Source of the DNA: Promethearchaeota archaeon
Lineage (GTDB): Archaea; Asgardarchaeota; Lokiarchaeia; Sigynarchaeales; SOKP01
Reading direction: 5' to 3'
NCBI GenBank assembly: GCA_016839845.1
Contig: JAEOTL010000132.1
Span: forward strand, 1-9,689
Length of the DNA: 9,689 nucleotides
Shown here: positions 1-5,566 of the stretch, piece by piece
Numbering within the stretch: the first letter of the stretch is position 1
Layout of the letters: each line of letters opens with the position of its first letter
Translations under genes and position numbers: made by a program
The notes under the pieces: generated by a model
Told to the model about the DNA's origin: nothing
What the model saw: only the letters and a program-made list of their open reading frames with translations
Databases searched by the model: none

Positions 1-1
1 A

Positions 2-136
2 TTTTTATTTATTTTGATCTCTGAAGGTGAAATTACTCGAAAATATCTTGAAAACTCTGGAACCTTATTTAAATCCTCCATTGAAAGTTTCAACTACGTG
101 TTAATTGAATTTTATGAACATTATTTTAGTAACTAA
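2..136 (+). CDS. Possible C-terminal end of a gene cut by the window edge
   Basis: The second forward frame is open from the left edge to a TAA at 134-136 and encodes 44 residues. The peptide begins FLFILISEGEIT and ends YEHYFSN. The other two forward frames close within the first 25 bases. I recognise no domain. A 44-codon open frame can arise by chance in AT-rich DNA, so this is only a candidate for the tail of a gene lying to the left. If real, it converges on the cysteine synthase gene. Nothing else coding was seen in 137-369, which is AT-rich and contains the inverted repeat listed below. Confidence 0.3.
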   Translation, partial: FLFILISEGEITRKYLENSGTLFKSSIESFNYVLIEFYEHYFSN

Positions 137-323
137 TTACATATAAATACTTAGCGTTAATCATGTTTAGGGGTAAATACATTACCGATAAAAACCGTCA
201 AACTTAAATAGCAGCCCTTCATTTCGTACAGTTTTATATCTACTCACATGGTAATATCTTCATTTTGCACAATGAATATTTCTTAAATTTTTATCGAAAA
301 ATAAAACAGTTAGAGAAGAAATA

Positions 324-361
324 TTTTCTAATTTATTGTTACTAAAAATAAAATTAGAGAA
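324..361 (-). terminator. Inverted repeat just past the cysteine synthase stop codon
   Basis: Bases 324-334 pair with 351-361 (11 positions, one of them a G-T wobble) around a 16-nt loop. On the minus strand this stem lies 8 nt after the stop of the cysteine synthase gene. T-rich sequence follows, including TTTTATTTTTCG near 290-306. It may help end the transcript or protect its 3' end. The stem is A/T-rich, so the call is tentative. Confidence 0.35.
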
Positions 362-369
362 GGTAATAA

Positions 370-1347
370 TTATAAATAAGGTGCGTATGAATTAGTATAC
401 TTAACTGCGTCATCTGGAGCAATAATAACAGCTAAACCTTCATTATATGTAGCATATTCTAGAGCTGCCGCTAAAATTGCACCTGTCGAAGGACCTACTA
501 AGAATCCATTTTTTCTCGCGAGTTCAATTCCAGTTTTATATGCGGTTTCATCACTGACTTCAAAAATCTCATCGATTAATGATATATCAAAAATTTTTGG
601 GATTAAATCAGGATCAAGATCGGTAATTTTTTTCATTCCAGGTATATTATGTAATGTATCTGAAGGTTCAATTCCAAAAATTTTAACTGCTGGATTTTGT
701 TCTTTTAGATATTTCCCTACTCCCGTAATCGTGCCGCCTGTACCGGTAGCTGCAAAGAAGTAATCGATCTCTCCATTGGTTTGCTCCCAAATTTCTGGTC
801 CTGTAGTTCTATAATGTGCTTGAACATTTAAGTAATTTTCATATTGATCTGGGTTATAATATCGTTCTCCTCCATTGCTTGTTAATATGCCATTAACCAC
901 ACCTCTCGCTCCTTCGTTTGGGAATTTAGGACATAAGTTATCGTCTGCTTCCCACAATTCTTCAACTCCAAGTATCTTCAGTAATATTTTCTTCTCTTCT
1001 GGAATTCTTGTAGGTACAGCAATTTCGATTGGAATTCCTCGTGCATTTGCTAGAGCTGCCAGCGCTATCCCTGTATTTCCCGATGAGGGTTCTAAAATAC
1101 ACTGTCCTTCTTTAAATGTAATATCCTTTAGCATTGAATATGCAATCCTATCTTTTATAGATCCAAACGGATTGTAACGCTCCAATTTCACATAAATTGG
1201 AAAATCAGCATTCGGGTTAATTCGCTCATTGAGTTTTACTAATGGCGTAGGATTCTCTCTATTTGAAATTAGATCCTCGATATTCTCATATACCCGTAAA
1301 CTATTATTTATCCTTATTTTCCCTTTTTTTATATACGATTGTGTCAT
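370..1347 (-). CDS. cysK: PLP-dependent cysteine synthase family protein (CysK/CysM type)
   Basis: Fold-type II PLP enzyme of 325 aa, close to the family's usual 300-330 aa. Members make L-cysteine from an activated serine (O-acetylserine or O-phosphoserine) and sulfide in the cytoplasm. K65 in NPFGSIKDR is the expected PLP-binding lysine. The substrate loop EPSSGNTG is at 86-93, the phosphate-binding loop GTGGTITG at 202-209, and GPSTGA at 285-290 is the usual contact to the pyridine nitrogen. The ATG at 1347 is preceded by AGGTGTG with four intervening bases. The C-terminus (DDAVKYTNSYAPYL) and the stretch after 135 leave open whether it is CysK, CysM or an O-phosphoserine sulfhydrylase; beta-cyanoalanine or cystathionine synthase activity cannot be excluded. 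It lies near an arsenic cluster, so it could feed thiol synthesis, but it has its own promoter-like box and no operon link is visible. Confidence 0.88.
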   Translation of the reverse strand: MTQSYIKKGKIRINNSLRVYENIEDLISNRENPTPLVKLNERINPNADFPIYVKLERYNPFGSIKDRIAYSMLKDITFKEGQCILEPSSGNTGIALAALANARGIPIEIAVPTRIPEEKKILLKILGVEELWEADDNLCPKFPNEGARGVVNGILTSNGGERYYNPDQYENYLNVQAHYRTTGPEIWEQTNGEIDYFFAATGTGGTITGVGKYLKEQNPAVKIFGIEPSDTLHNIPGMKKITDLDPDLIPKIFDISLIDEIFEVSDETAYKTGIELARKNGFLVGPSTGAILAAALEYATYNEGLAVIIAPDDAVKYTNSYAPYL

Positions 1348-1403
1348 TTTTCACACCTAAATAGTATTCATTATTAGAATTCTGCAATTTTAACCAACGA
1401 GAG

Positions 1404-1414
1404 TTATTTAAAAG
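1404..1414 (-). promoter_or_regulatory. TATA-like box for the cysteine synthase gene
   Basis: Read on the minus strand the sequence is CTTTTAAATAA. Its centre is about 60 bp before the start codon, giving a predicted leader of roughly 30 nt that holds the AGGTG ribosome site. The same A/T core read on the plus strand would place a transcript start near 1435, the first base of the structured element that follows. Its direction is therefore ambiguous. Confidence 0.4.
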
Positions 1415-1434
1415 AAAGATTTCCGATGGTTAGT

Positions 1435-1527
1435 TGAGAATTAATGAAACTGTTGTTTAACAACAACAACAAGCGCAACAGCAATAAGAGGTAAGAGTTC
1501 TTACCATATTGTGACTATTAATTCTCA
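1435..1527. ncRNA. Candidate structured RNA: three-helix fold in a gene-free stretch
   Basis: The non-coding stretch 1348-1690 holds a nested set of perfect inverted repeats. An outer 11-bp helix pairs TGAGAATTAAT (1435-1445) with ATTAATTCTCA (1517-1527). Inside it, CTGTTG (1450-1455) pairs with CAACAG (1476-1481), and GGTAAG (1490-1495) pairs with CTTACC (1500-1505) around an AGTT loop. Both the outer and second helices gain one extra G-U pair if the plus strand is transcribed, which mildly favours that strand. A/T boxes sit about 26-28 bp outside each end (1404-1414 and 1551-1560), so either strand could be made. No tRNA cloverleaf, C/D box pair or other known class fits. It may instead be a DNA-level element. 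Confidence 0.35.
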
Positions 1528-1611
1528 TTAAATTTTGCAATACTTGTTCATTTAAAATATTCACGGTGATATTACATAAAACCACTTTTTCAAACAAAGA
1601 ACCTAATCACG

Positions 1612-1679
1612 AAAAAATAAAAAAAGATAAAAAAACTACTTTTAAATCAAATATTTGTTTTCCTTTCTCTGCGAAAGGA
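1612..1679 (-). terminator. Hairpin followed by T-tracts after the eight-Cys gene
   Basis: On the minus strand a perfect 7-bp stem, 1661-1667 with 1673-1679 around a 5-nt loop, lies 11 nt past the stop codon at 1691. About 25 nt further on, bases 1635-1612 read as three T runs. This arrangement suits transcript ending in archaea, where T-tracts are the main signal. It would separate the eight-Cys gene from the RNA candidate and the cysteine synthase gene downstream. Confidence 0.5.
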
Positions 1680-1690
1680 TGGAATCGGAC

Positions 1691-1939
1691 TTATTTCGCT
1701 TCCCAAGGCATGCAAAAGTACCCTTTTTCAAGTTCATATTTAGAGTACAATCCGCATCCAAAACAACTACAACCTTTATTTTCTATCTGATCACGAGGTT
1801 TTTGTGATTGTCCTCTTGAACAAAAAAGAGCATGTGGCTCAAATTCATTGAGTTGATTCGGTTTAAATGAAGGACATGGTCCACAGAATTGACCACAGAT
1901 TTTCATATTTTCAGGTGTATCTGGTACTGGTTTTGGCAT
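1691..1939 (-). CDS. Eight-cysteine small protein, DUF2769-like
   Basis: Small soluble protein of 82 aa with cysteines at 15, 19, 22, 40, 57, 59, 62 and 76. The layout is CxxxCxxCP, then LFCSRGQS, then CxCxxC, then YFC. From memory this matches the archaeal family DUF2769, whose function is unknown. Two groups of four cysteines suggest two zinc or iron-sulfur sites. I start at the ATG at 1939 (MPKPVPDTPEN). The GTG at 1948 lies inside AAGTGGA, four bases before the ATG, where the other genes here carry their AGGTGNN ribosome site. The gene follows arsR on the same strand with a 186-bp gap and its own promoter-like repeats, so it may be separately expressed. A metal- or arsenic-binding role is only suggested by the cysteines and the neighbours. 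Confidence 0.72.
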   Translation of the reverse strand: MPKPVPDTPENMKICGQFCGPCPSFKPNQLNEFEPHALFCSRGQSQKPRDQIENKGCSCFGCGLYSKYELEKGYFCMPWEAK

Positions 1940-1964
1940 ATTTTCCACTTCTTTTCAAGTGTTA

Positions 1965-2012
1965 TAGTTTAAAATTCAAATTCAATGTCAAGTAAATCTA
2001 AATTTTAAACTA
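1965..2012 (-). promoter_or_regulatory. Promoter region of the eight-Cys gene with a 12-bp inverted repeat
   Basis: TAGTTTAAAATT (1965-1976) and AATTTTAAACTA (2001-2012) are perfect inverted copies separated by 24 bp. Each contains a TTTTAAAC-type A/T box. On the minus strand the nearer box would start RNA near 1944, giving an almost leaderless transcript for the ATG at 1939. The farther box would start near 1980 with a 40-nt leader. The repeat could be a pair of regulator sites or simply two promoter boxes in opposite orientation. Confidence 0.35.
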
Positions 2013-2125
2013 CGATTAAATACATGAATTACCTTTTAAACTTAATATTTATAGACTATTAGTAATGAGAGATAAAACAGTAAGAATTAAAGTAACTTAT
2101 ATTTAAAGGAACTTAAAATTAGCTT

Positions 2126-2512
2126 TTACATAAGATTTTGAGTAAGTAAATCTTTACATTCCTTCAGCTTTTCCTCAACAGTATTATAGTGGGTGAATTT
2201 TCCTTTCTTCCACCCTCTAATGAGTCCAGCAGTTTCAAGAATTTTCAAATGATGAGAAACTGAGGGTTGAGATTCATCCAGTATCGCCTCTAGTTCACAT
2301 ACACACCGATCTTTCTCCTTTAAGATATTCATTATTATCAGACGTTTTTTATTTGCAAGCGCACTTAGGAATTTAAACAGGTCGTTGAAATCCGTTTCCT
2401 GAGCTAATTTATCTCCATTAACTCGTAAAAGGTTAAAATGTTTTTCAGGATCCTCAATATCTTCACACTTCACTAACTTCTCTAGAATTTCATTCTTATG
2501 ATCTGGCTTCAT
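2126..2512 (-). CDS. arsR: ArsR-family arsenite-responsive repressor
   Basis: Winged-helix dimeric repressor of 128 aa that leaves its operator when it binds As(III) or Sb(III). The motif CVCEL at C70-C72 is the classic ArsR metal-binding sequence (ELCVCDL type) at the start of the DNA-binding helices. The recognition helix follows (SQPSVSHHLKILETAGLI, 81-98), then the wing around GWKKGKFTHYN. An N-terminal extension of about 40 residues precedes the core and adds one more cysteine (C16). The ATG at 2512 is the start because AGGTGAA lies four bases before it. The GTG at 2521 is part of that ribosome site, not a start. The gene is divergent from acr3 across a 154-bp region with a perfect palindrome, the expected layout for control of both genes. 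Confidence 0.9.
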   Translation of the reverse strand: MKPDHKNEILEKLVKCEDIEDPEKHFNLLRVNGDKLAQETDFNDLFKFLSALANKKRLIIMNILKEKDRCVCELEAILDESQPSVSHHLKILETAGLIRGWKKGKFTHYNTVEEKLKECKDLLTQNLM

Positions 2513-2517
2513 TAATT

Positions 2518-2523
2518 TCACCT
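2518..2523 (-). promoter_or_regulatory. Ribosome binding site that sets the arsR start
   Basis: The minus strand reads AGGTGA, then five bases, then ATG at 2512. An upstream in-frame GTG overlaps this site, so choosing the longer frame would put the ribosome site inside the gene. Counted as AGGTGNN plus four bases, the same layout precedes the genes starting at 1347, 5753 (AGGTAAT) and 6834. Confidence 0.75.
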
Positions 2524-2546
2524 AATGGTACGTGAAAATCTAATTC

Positions 2547-2555
2547 AAATTTAAA
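2547..2555 (-). promoter_or_regulatory. TATA-like box for arsR
   Basis: TTTAAATTT on the minus strand would start RNA near 2525, just before the ribosome site, giving a very short leader. The partial half-site ATTCAAAT (2543-2550) overlaps it. A 6-bp dyad (AAATGG at 2558-2563, CCATTT at 2575-2580) lies just upstream. Either could allow autoregulation. Confidence 0.4.
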
Positions 2556-2589
2556 TTAAATGGATTCAAAAAAACCATTTCAAATCAAC

Positions 2590-2613
2590 AAATTTTTATT
2601 CGAATAAAAATTT
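2590..2613. promoter_or_regulatory. Perfect 24-bp palindrome, likely ArsR operator
   Basis: The half-site AAATTTTTATTC (2590-2601) is followed directly by its exact reverse complement (2602-2613), with ATTCGAAT at the centre. It ends three bases before the acr3 TATA box, so a bound dimer would block the basal factors TBP and TFB. ArsR-family proteins bind such A/T-rich dyads. Assigning this one to the adjacent ArsR is inference from position and symmetry. Confidence 0.7.
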
Positions 2614-2616
2614 TGT

Positions 2617-2624
2617 TATTTAAA
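2617..2624 (+). promoter_or_regulatory. TATA-like box for acr3
   Basis: TATTTAAA centred near 2621 predicts a transcript start near 2647, about 20 nt before the acr3 ATG. No clear ribosome site lies in that leader. The neighbouring TTTATAATTA (2626-2635) is an alternative box that would give an even shorter leader. Confidence 0.5.
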
Positions 2625-2666
2625 CTTTATAATTAAATCTGAATAACGGAAAAAAATTGAACTCGC

Positions 2667-3692
2667 ATGAGTGAAGAAGAAGGCAGATCAATAAGCTTTT
2701 TCGAGCGATATCTTACAATTTGGGTGGTGCTTTGCATTGGAGCGGGAATTTTAATATCTAGAGTCATTCCAGGGATCAGTCAAGCATTTAACGCTTTAAA
2801 TATCGGTCAGATTTCTATTCCTATTGGGATCTGTTTATTTTTAATGATGTATCCGGCGATGTTAAATTTACAGCTCTCAGAATTAAAAAAGTTAGGGAAG
2901 AACCCCAAACCTATTCTTTTAACAATCCTGTCTAACTGGCTTGTAGCTCCTCTTATAGGCCTTCTAATGGTTCGATTGTTTTTACAGGACAACGAACAAT
3001 TATCAGTAGCAGTCATCTTACTCTCTAGTTCTCCATGTACTGCGATGGTCCTCGTCTGGGGTTGGATGGCAAAAGGCAATCAAGAACAAAATGTCGTAAA
3101 TACAACTTTAAATACCATTACTATTATATTTGGGTATGCTCCAATGGTAACACTACTTACAGGGATTCAAAATATACCCGTAGATTGGATTCTCTTAGTG
3201 ATTTCTACTTTCATTTTTATAGGGCTCCCACTCGTATTAGGATTAATTAGTAAAAGGTTACTGATATCATCTAAAGGAGAAGATTGGTTTAATACTAGAT
3301 ATAGACCAATCATGGGGAAGATATCAATTGTTGCCCTCTTAACAACACTAGTAATATTGTTTTCAATGAATGGGAATGTTCTATTAAATAATCCCGACCT
3401 ATTAATATTAGTATCCGTCCCTCTTCTGCTTGGATTTGTGATTGTCGTCGGATATAACATAGCAATAACTAAGATCACTAAGCTAAAATATCGAGAGGCA
3501 ATTATTACAGTAATTATTGGGTCATCTAGCCATTTTGAGATTGCGATTGCGACCGCTATTGCCATGTACGGAATTGGTGAAATCGCAGCATTAGGAACCA
3601 CAATGGGGCTCTTTTGGGAGGTGCCAATCATGCTTGGAATTGTGTATCTAGGCCGATATCTTAGAAAGCGAGCTTTTTGGAAATCACAATAA
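2667..3692 (+). CDS. acr3: Acr3-type arsenite efflux permease
   Basis: Integral membrane carrier of 341 aa, close to the usual 340-370, with about ten hydrophobic helices. It expels arsenite, and possibly antimonite, from the cell. Family hallmarks are visible: FFERYLTIWVVL at the N-terminus, PIGICLFLMMYPAM in helix 2, and the essential cysteine C124 in SSSPCTAMVLVW of helix 4. SSHFEIAIATAIAMYGI is also present, with E318 in FWEVPI and a basic tail. The ATG at 2667 gives the normal N-terminus for the family. Position opposite arsR and beside a perfect palindrome points to arsenite-induced expression. The small thiol-rich genes that follow on the same strand may be co-transcribed. No arsenate reductase or ArsA ATPase is seen in the window. 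Confidence 0.93.
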   Translation: MSEEEGRSISFFERYLTIWVVLCIGAGILISRVIPGISQAFNALNIGQISIPIGICLFLMMYPAMLNLQLSELKKLGKNPKPILLTILSNWLVAPLIGLLMVRLFLQDNEQLSVAVILLSSSPCTAMVLVWGWMAKGNQEQNVVNTTLNTITIIFGYAPMVTLLTGIQNIPVDWILLVISTFIFIGLPLVLGLISKRLLISSKGEDWFNTRYRPIMGKISIVALLTTLVILFSMNGNVLLNNPDLLILVSVPLLLGFVIVVGYNIAITKITKLKYREAIITVIIGSSSHFEIAIATAIAMYGIGEIAALGTTMGLFWEVPIMLGIVYLGRYLRKRAFWKSQ

Positions 3693-3761
3693 AGAAAATA
3701 CCTAAAAAATTTATTGGTCAGAAGATATTGTATTACTATAGAATTGAGGAATGAAGAAGAT

Positions 3762-3980
3762 ATGACTGATGGTGAAATAGACAAAACAATTGAAAAAGTT
3801 ATGAAAGAAATGCGGGATTCTCCTGATTATTATGGGCATTCTTGTAGTGCGAATGCTGGAGCAGATTGTTCCCATGATACTTCATGTAGCCCTGAGAATC
3901 CTAAACGTTTAAAAAAAGGAATTCATTGTGGAAAAAAACCCCACTGCGAAGAAAATCAATTGAATGTTGAGAAGAAGTAA
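3762..3980 (+). CDS. Small Cys/His-rich protein downstream of acr3
   Basis: Unrecognised soluble protein of 72 aa. It has an acidic helical first third (MTDGEIDKTIEKVMKEM). A metal-ligand-rich second part follows, with H26, C28, C36, H38, C42, H55, C56, H61 and C62, and then a charged tail. The arrangement HxC, CxH, HC and HC looks able to bind a soft metal or metalloid. It begins 69 bp after acr3, probably in the same transcript. I start at the ATG at 3762, with GAGGA 11 bases upstream. A TTG at 3714 would add 16 residues, but most of that extension looks like intergenic sequence. An arsenite-binding or chaperone role is attractive from context only. Its small size and poor complexity make similarity searches difficult. 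Confidence 0.65.
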   Translation: MTDGEIDKTIEKVMKEMRDSPDYYGHSCSANAGADCSHDTSCSPENPKRLKKGIHCGKKPHCEENQLNVEKK

Positions 3981-4003
3981 CAATCTTTAGAGATGTGTTA
4001 AAG

Positions 4004-4285
4004 ATGAGTGATATTCAAGAAAATGGGAAATTAAAAGTTGACATATATGTCCCCTTAGATGCCTGTGCATGTGAGTGGGATAAGTTTATGAATCGAGTAT
4101 TTGTTGAATTAACTCCTTACATCAAGTATATCGATTATGATACCAAGAATCTAAATTCAGTAGAAGCAAGAAACCTAAATGTGCGCAGTAAATGCATCGT
4201 AGTGGATAGACAGAAAAAATTCTCTTCTGCATTTACCCTTAAAAGAGAATTACCAAAACTTCTTCATCAAAAGGGTTTAATTTAA
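4004..4285 (+). CDS. Small CxC protein with thioredoxin-like layout
   Basis: Soluble protein of 93 aa. A hydrophobic strand (KVDIYVPL) runs straight into DACAC, with C21 and C23, then a helix (EWDKFMNRVFVELTPY). Next come a second strand and helix and a third strand carrying C64 (SKCIVVDRQ), and it ends with KRELPKLLHQKGL. A thiol pair at the end of the first strand before a helix is where thioredoxins and glutaredoxins carry their active site, but here it is CxC, not CxxC. I cannot name the family. It could be a disulfide reductase or a metalloid-thiol carrier serving Acr3; these are inferences. It starts 23 bp after the Cys/His-rich gene in the probable acr3 operon. The ATG at 4004 is preferred to the GTG at 3995. 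Confidence 0.68.
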   Translation: MSDIQENGKLKVDIYVPLDACACEWDKFMNRVFVELTPYIKYIDYDTKNLNSVEARNLNVRSKCIVVDRQKKFSSAFTLKRELPKLLHQKGLI

Positions 4286-4315
4286 GTTATATTAATTTTT
4301 TTCAATTATTTCGGG

Positions 4316-4672
4316 GTGGTTATTAAAATTAAAAAAATAAAACTAACAATTTTTGCTCCTGATCCTGAGAAACGATTATCAAAAGGATTAGATTACACTA
4401 TAGAATTGGATGATGCGGCAACTATCGTTAATGCACTAAGTGAAATTGATAAGCGAATTTATTCGAATCCTGGTATATCTATATTTCCAATATATAAAGG
4501 TTCGATTTATAGTTACTTACAGCTAATTTGGGACAGCGAAGAGAACAGAATTTATGAAGATTGTGCGGTAAACGCATACGGACCAAACAGAGAATTTATG
4601 AATCTACAAGATGAGATCAATACAAATTTATATCCTGATAGTGAAATTACAATCGTGGTACATGCTGATTGA
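4316..4672 (+). CDS. Conserved-looking 118-aa protein of unknown function
   Basis: Soluble protein with a beta-rich start (IKLTIFAP), a Thr/Leu-rich helix (ATIVNALSEIDKRIY), more strands, and a final strand ITIVVHAD. The order strand, helix, strands with NAYGPN and DSEITIVV near the end faintly resembles beta-grasp proteins such as MoaD and ThiS. The di-glycine tail of sulfur carriers is absent, so no such activity is claimed. The start is odd: no ATG lies near. GTG at 4316 is used here, and a TATA-like TTATATTA (4287-4294) predicts RNA starting at about that base, so the mRNA may be leaderless. Alternatively GGGGTGG is a ribosome site for a rarer start codon (ATT at 4322 or 4328). It follows the CxC gene by 30 bp and may be read with the acr3 cluster or alone. 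Confidence 0.6.
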   Translation: MVIKIKKIKLTIFAPDPEKRLSKGLDYTIELDDAATIVNALSEIDKRIYSNPGISIFPIYKGSIYSYLQLIWDSEENRIYEDCAVNAYGPNREFMNLQDEINTNLYPDSEITIVVHAD

Positions 4673-4684
4673 TGAGCTGATGTT

Positions 4685-4795
4685 ATGAAAGAGCGATTAG
4701 ATTATGGTGCATTCAAGAAAGTTCTGATGCAAAATTATGGAAAAGAACATGAGTCATTTACGCACTATTTTAAACTTAAAAGAAAAAGCGGTTAA
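4685..4795 (+). pseudogene. 36-codon frame, probable remnant of a longer gene
   Basis: ATG at 4685 to TAA at 4793-4795 encodes 36 residues beginning MKERLDYGAFKK and ending SFTHYFKLKRKSG. No convincing ribosome site precedes it. Its last ten codons and stop match codons of the broken reading frame at 5647-5679 (HYFKLKRKSG against HYYKLKIKNR, both then TAA). The shared protein end and conserved stop suggest both are tails of a once longer protein, or a small functional peptide gene copied twice. It lies 12 bp after the 118-aa gene. Family unknown. Confidence 0.4.
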
Positions 4796-4856
4796 GTCGG
4801 ATGACATCTTTCAATAAATGATTGTGAAAGAATGACACTAGGATTGCCTCCTATAA
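4763..4856 (+). repeat. Repeat unit copy A (coding tail plus hairpin-forming 3' segment)
   Basis: This segment aligns without any gap to 5647-5740, at a constant offset of 884 bp; I count 73 identical bases of 94. It covers the last codons of the 36-codon frame, its stop, and about 60 nt beyond. The most conserved blocks are AAACTTAAAA (4772-4781), GGATGACATCTTTCA (4799-4813), TGAAAGA (4825-4831) and GGATTGC (4841-4847). TCTTTCA and TGAAAGA form a 7-bp dyad around an 11-nt spacer. That spacer is the most diverged part apart from the segment around the stop codon. Copy A also has a second dyad, TAGGA-TTGCC-TCCTA. Homology stops after TATAA at 4856. Confidence 0.75.
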
Positions 4857-4879
4857 CCGTTTAAAAAAGTAATAAAAAC

Positions 4880-4888
4880 TTTTTATTT
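4880..4888 (+). promoter_or_regulatory. TATA-like box for the cysteine-bearing membrane protein
   Basis: TTTTTATTT centred near 4884 predicts a transcript start near 4910 and a leader of about 30 nt. GGGGATGGATAA precedes the ATG at 4941. A short TTA/ATT microsatellite (about 4900-4913) lies at the predicted start. The alternative CGTTTAAAA at 4858-4866 would start RNA near 4890. Confidence 0.4.
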
Positions 4889-4940
4889 GAATCTAATTGT
4901 TATTATTATTATTAAAAAAGTTGAATGTGGGGATGGATAA

Positions 4941-5519
4941 ATGACTGAAAATGGGACAACCTCTAATAGTACTAAGCCCAAAGCTAGAGTATATCAAAGA
5001 TTTCCTATAATTAGGGTTGTAATTTATGAAGGTTCTACAATTCTTCATTATTTAATCGGTGGGGCGGGACTTATTTTAGGATACACATTTTTAACAATGG
5101 GATTTCTAATCGGGGTAATCTATGTTATTTTTGCGTTCCTTCAAATGTATGTTTTAATGCCCCTAACAGTATGTCCAAACTGTGTTTACTATAGAATGAA
5201 AGATTCACGTTGCGTCTCTGGTTTAAATCTACTATCAAGAAAAATAGCAAAAGAGGGAAAACCAGAGGATTTCCCAAAGAGATCAGAAGGAATTCTCTGC
5301 TATAACAACATATATATGGCAACATTATTCTTTCCTATAATCGTTTCATTTCCCGCTTTAATATTGAATTTCTCCTTCATTTTGCTCTATTTTGTCATTG
5401 CTGTTATTGGCTTGCTCTTATTCCGTTTCTTCATAATATTTCCTAAAATAGCCTGTTTGCACTGCAATGCAAAATTTACATGCCCTATCGGAGAACAAAT
5501 TGGTGTGCGAGACAAATAG
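4941..5519 (+). CDS. Four-helix membrane protein with paired CxxC clusters
   Basis: Integral membrane protein of 192 aa. A polar start (1-30) precedes a helix pair at about 34-51 and 54-75. A loop of roughly 50 residues opens with CPNC (C78, C81) and contains C91 and C120. A second helix pair at about 125-145 and 146-168 follows, and a short tail carries CLHC (C172, C175) and C181 in TCPIGEQIG. The seven cysteines all lie just outside the membrane, probably on one face, and could bind iron-sulfur, zinc or heavy metal. I do not recognise a named family. The ATG at 4941 follows a GGGGATGG ribosome-like site. It has its own promoter and lies between two copies of the 94-nt repeat. A redox or metal-handling role is inference. 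Confidence 0.75.
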   Translation: MTENGTTSNSTKPKARVYQRFPIIRVVIYEGSTILHYLIGGAGLILGYTFLTMGFLIGVIYVIFAFLQMYVLMPLTVCPNCVYYRMKDSRCVSGLNLLSRKIAKEGKPEDFPKRSEGILCYNNIYMATLFFPIIVSFPALILNFSFILLYFVIAVIGLLLFRFFIIFPKIACLHCNAKFTCPIGEQIGVRDK

Positions 5520-5528
5520 GAGATTATT

Positions 5529-5546
5529 ATTCAAATTGATTTGAAT
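5529..5546. promoter_or_regulatory. Perfect dyad ATTCAAAT-TG-ATTTGAAT
   Basis: Two exact 8-bp arms flank TG, starting 10 bp after the membrane-protein stop and ending 20 bp before the pseudogene ATG at 5567. The left arm also occurs in the arsR promoter (2543-2550). The form is typical of winged-helix repressor sites, and it may have controlled the gene whose relic follows. It could alternatively be a transcript-ending hairpin, but a 2-base loop is too tight without opening pairs. Confidence 0.4.
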
Positions 5547-5566
5547 TTTACATAAATGCTGGGACA

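Noticed and set aside
875..1177. Shadow frames at 875-1177, 2807-3079, 3035-3250, 5125-5325, 6379-6678 and 7363-7620
   Set aside because: Each overlaps a well-supported gene in another frame and has no domain, plausible start site or independent support.
1435..1527. A tRNA gene or C/D box RNA
   Set aside because: The closing helix is 11 bp rather than 7, no T-loop sequence is present, and no matched C and D boxes were found.
1566..1790. A 74-codon plus-strand frame
   Set aside because: It overlaps the opposite strand of the eight-Cys gene and runs through its terminator and A-tracts. Low-complexity Lys-rich sequence explains the openness.
3167..3784. A 205-codon open frame antisense to acr3
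   Set aside because: It lies almost wholly opposite a clear membrane transporter gene, is rich in residues expected from reading such a gene backwards, and has no recognisable domain or ribosome site.
4685..4795. An intact functional small protein with assigned function
   Set aside because: There is no ribosome site or known family, and the only similarity is to a broken frame nearby, so it is listed as a probable remnant.
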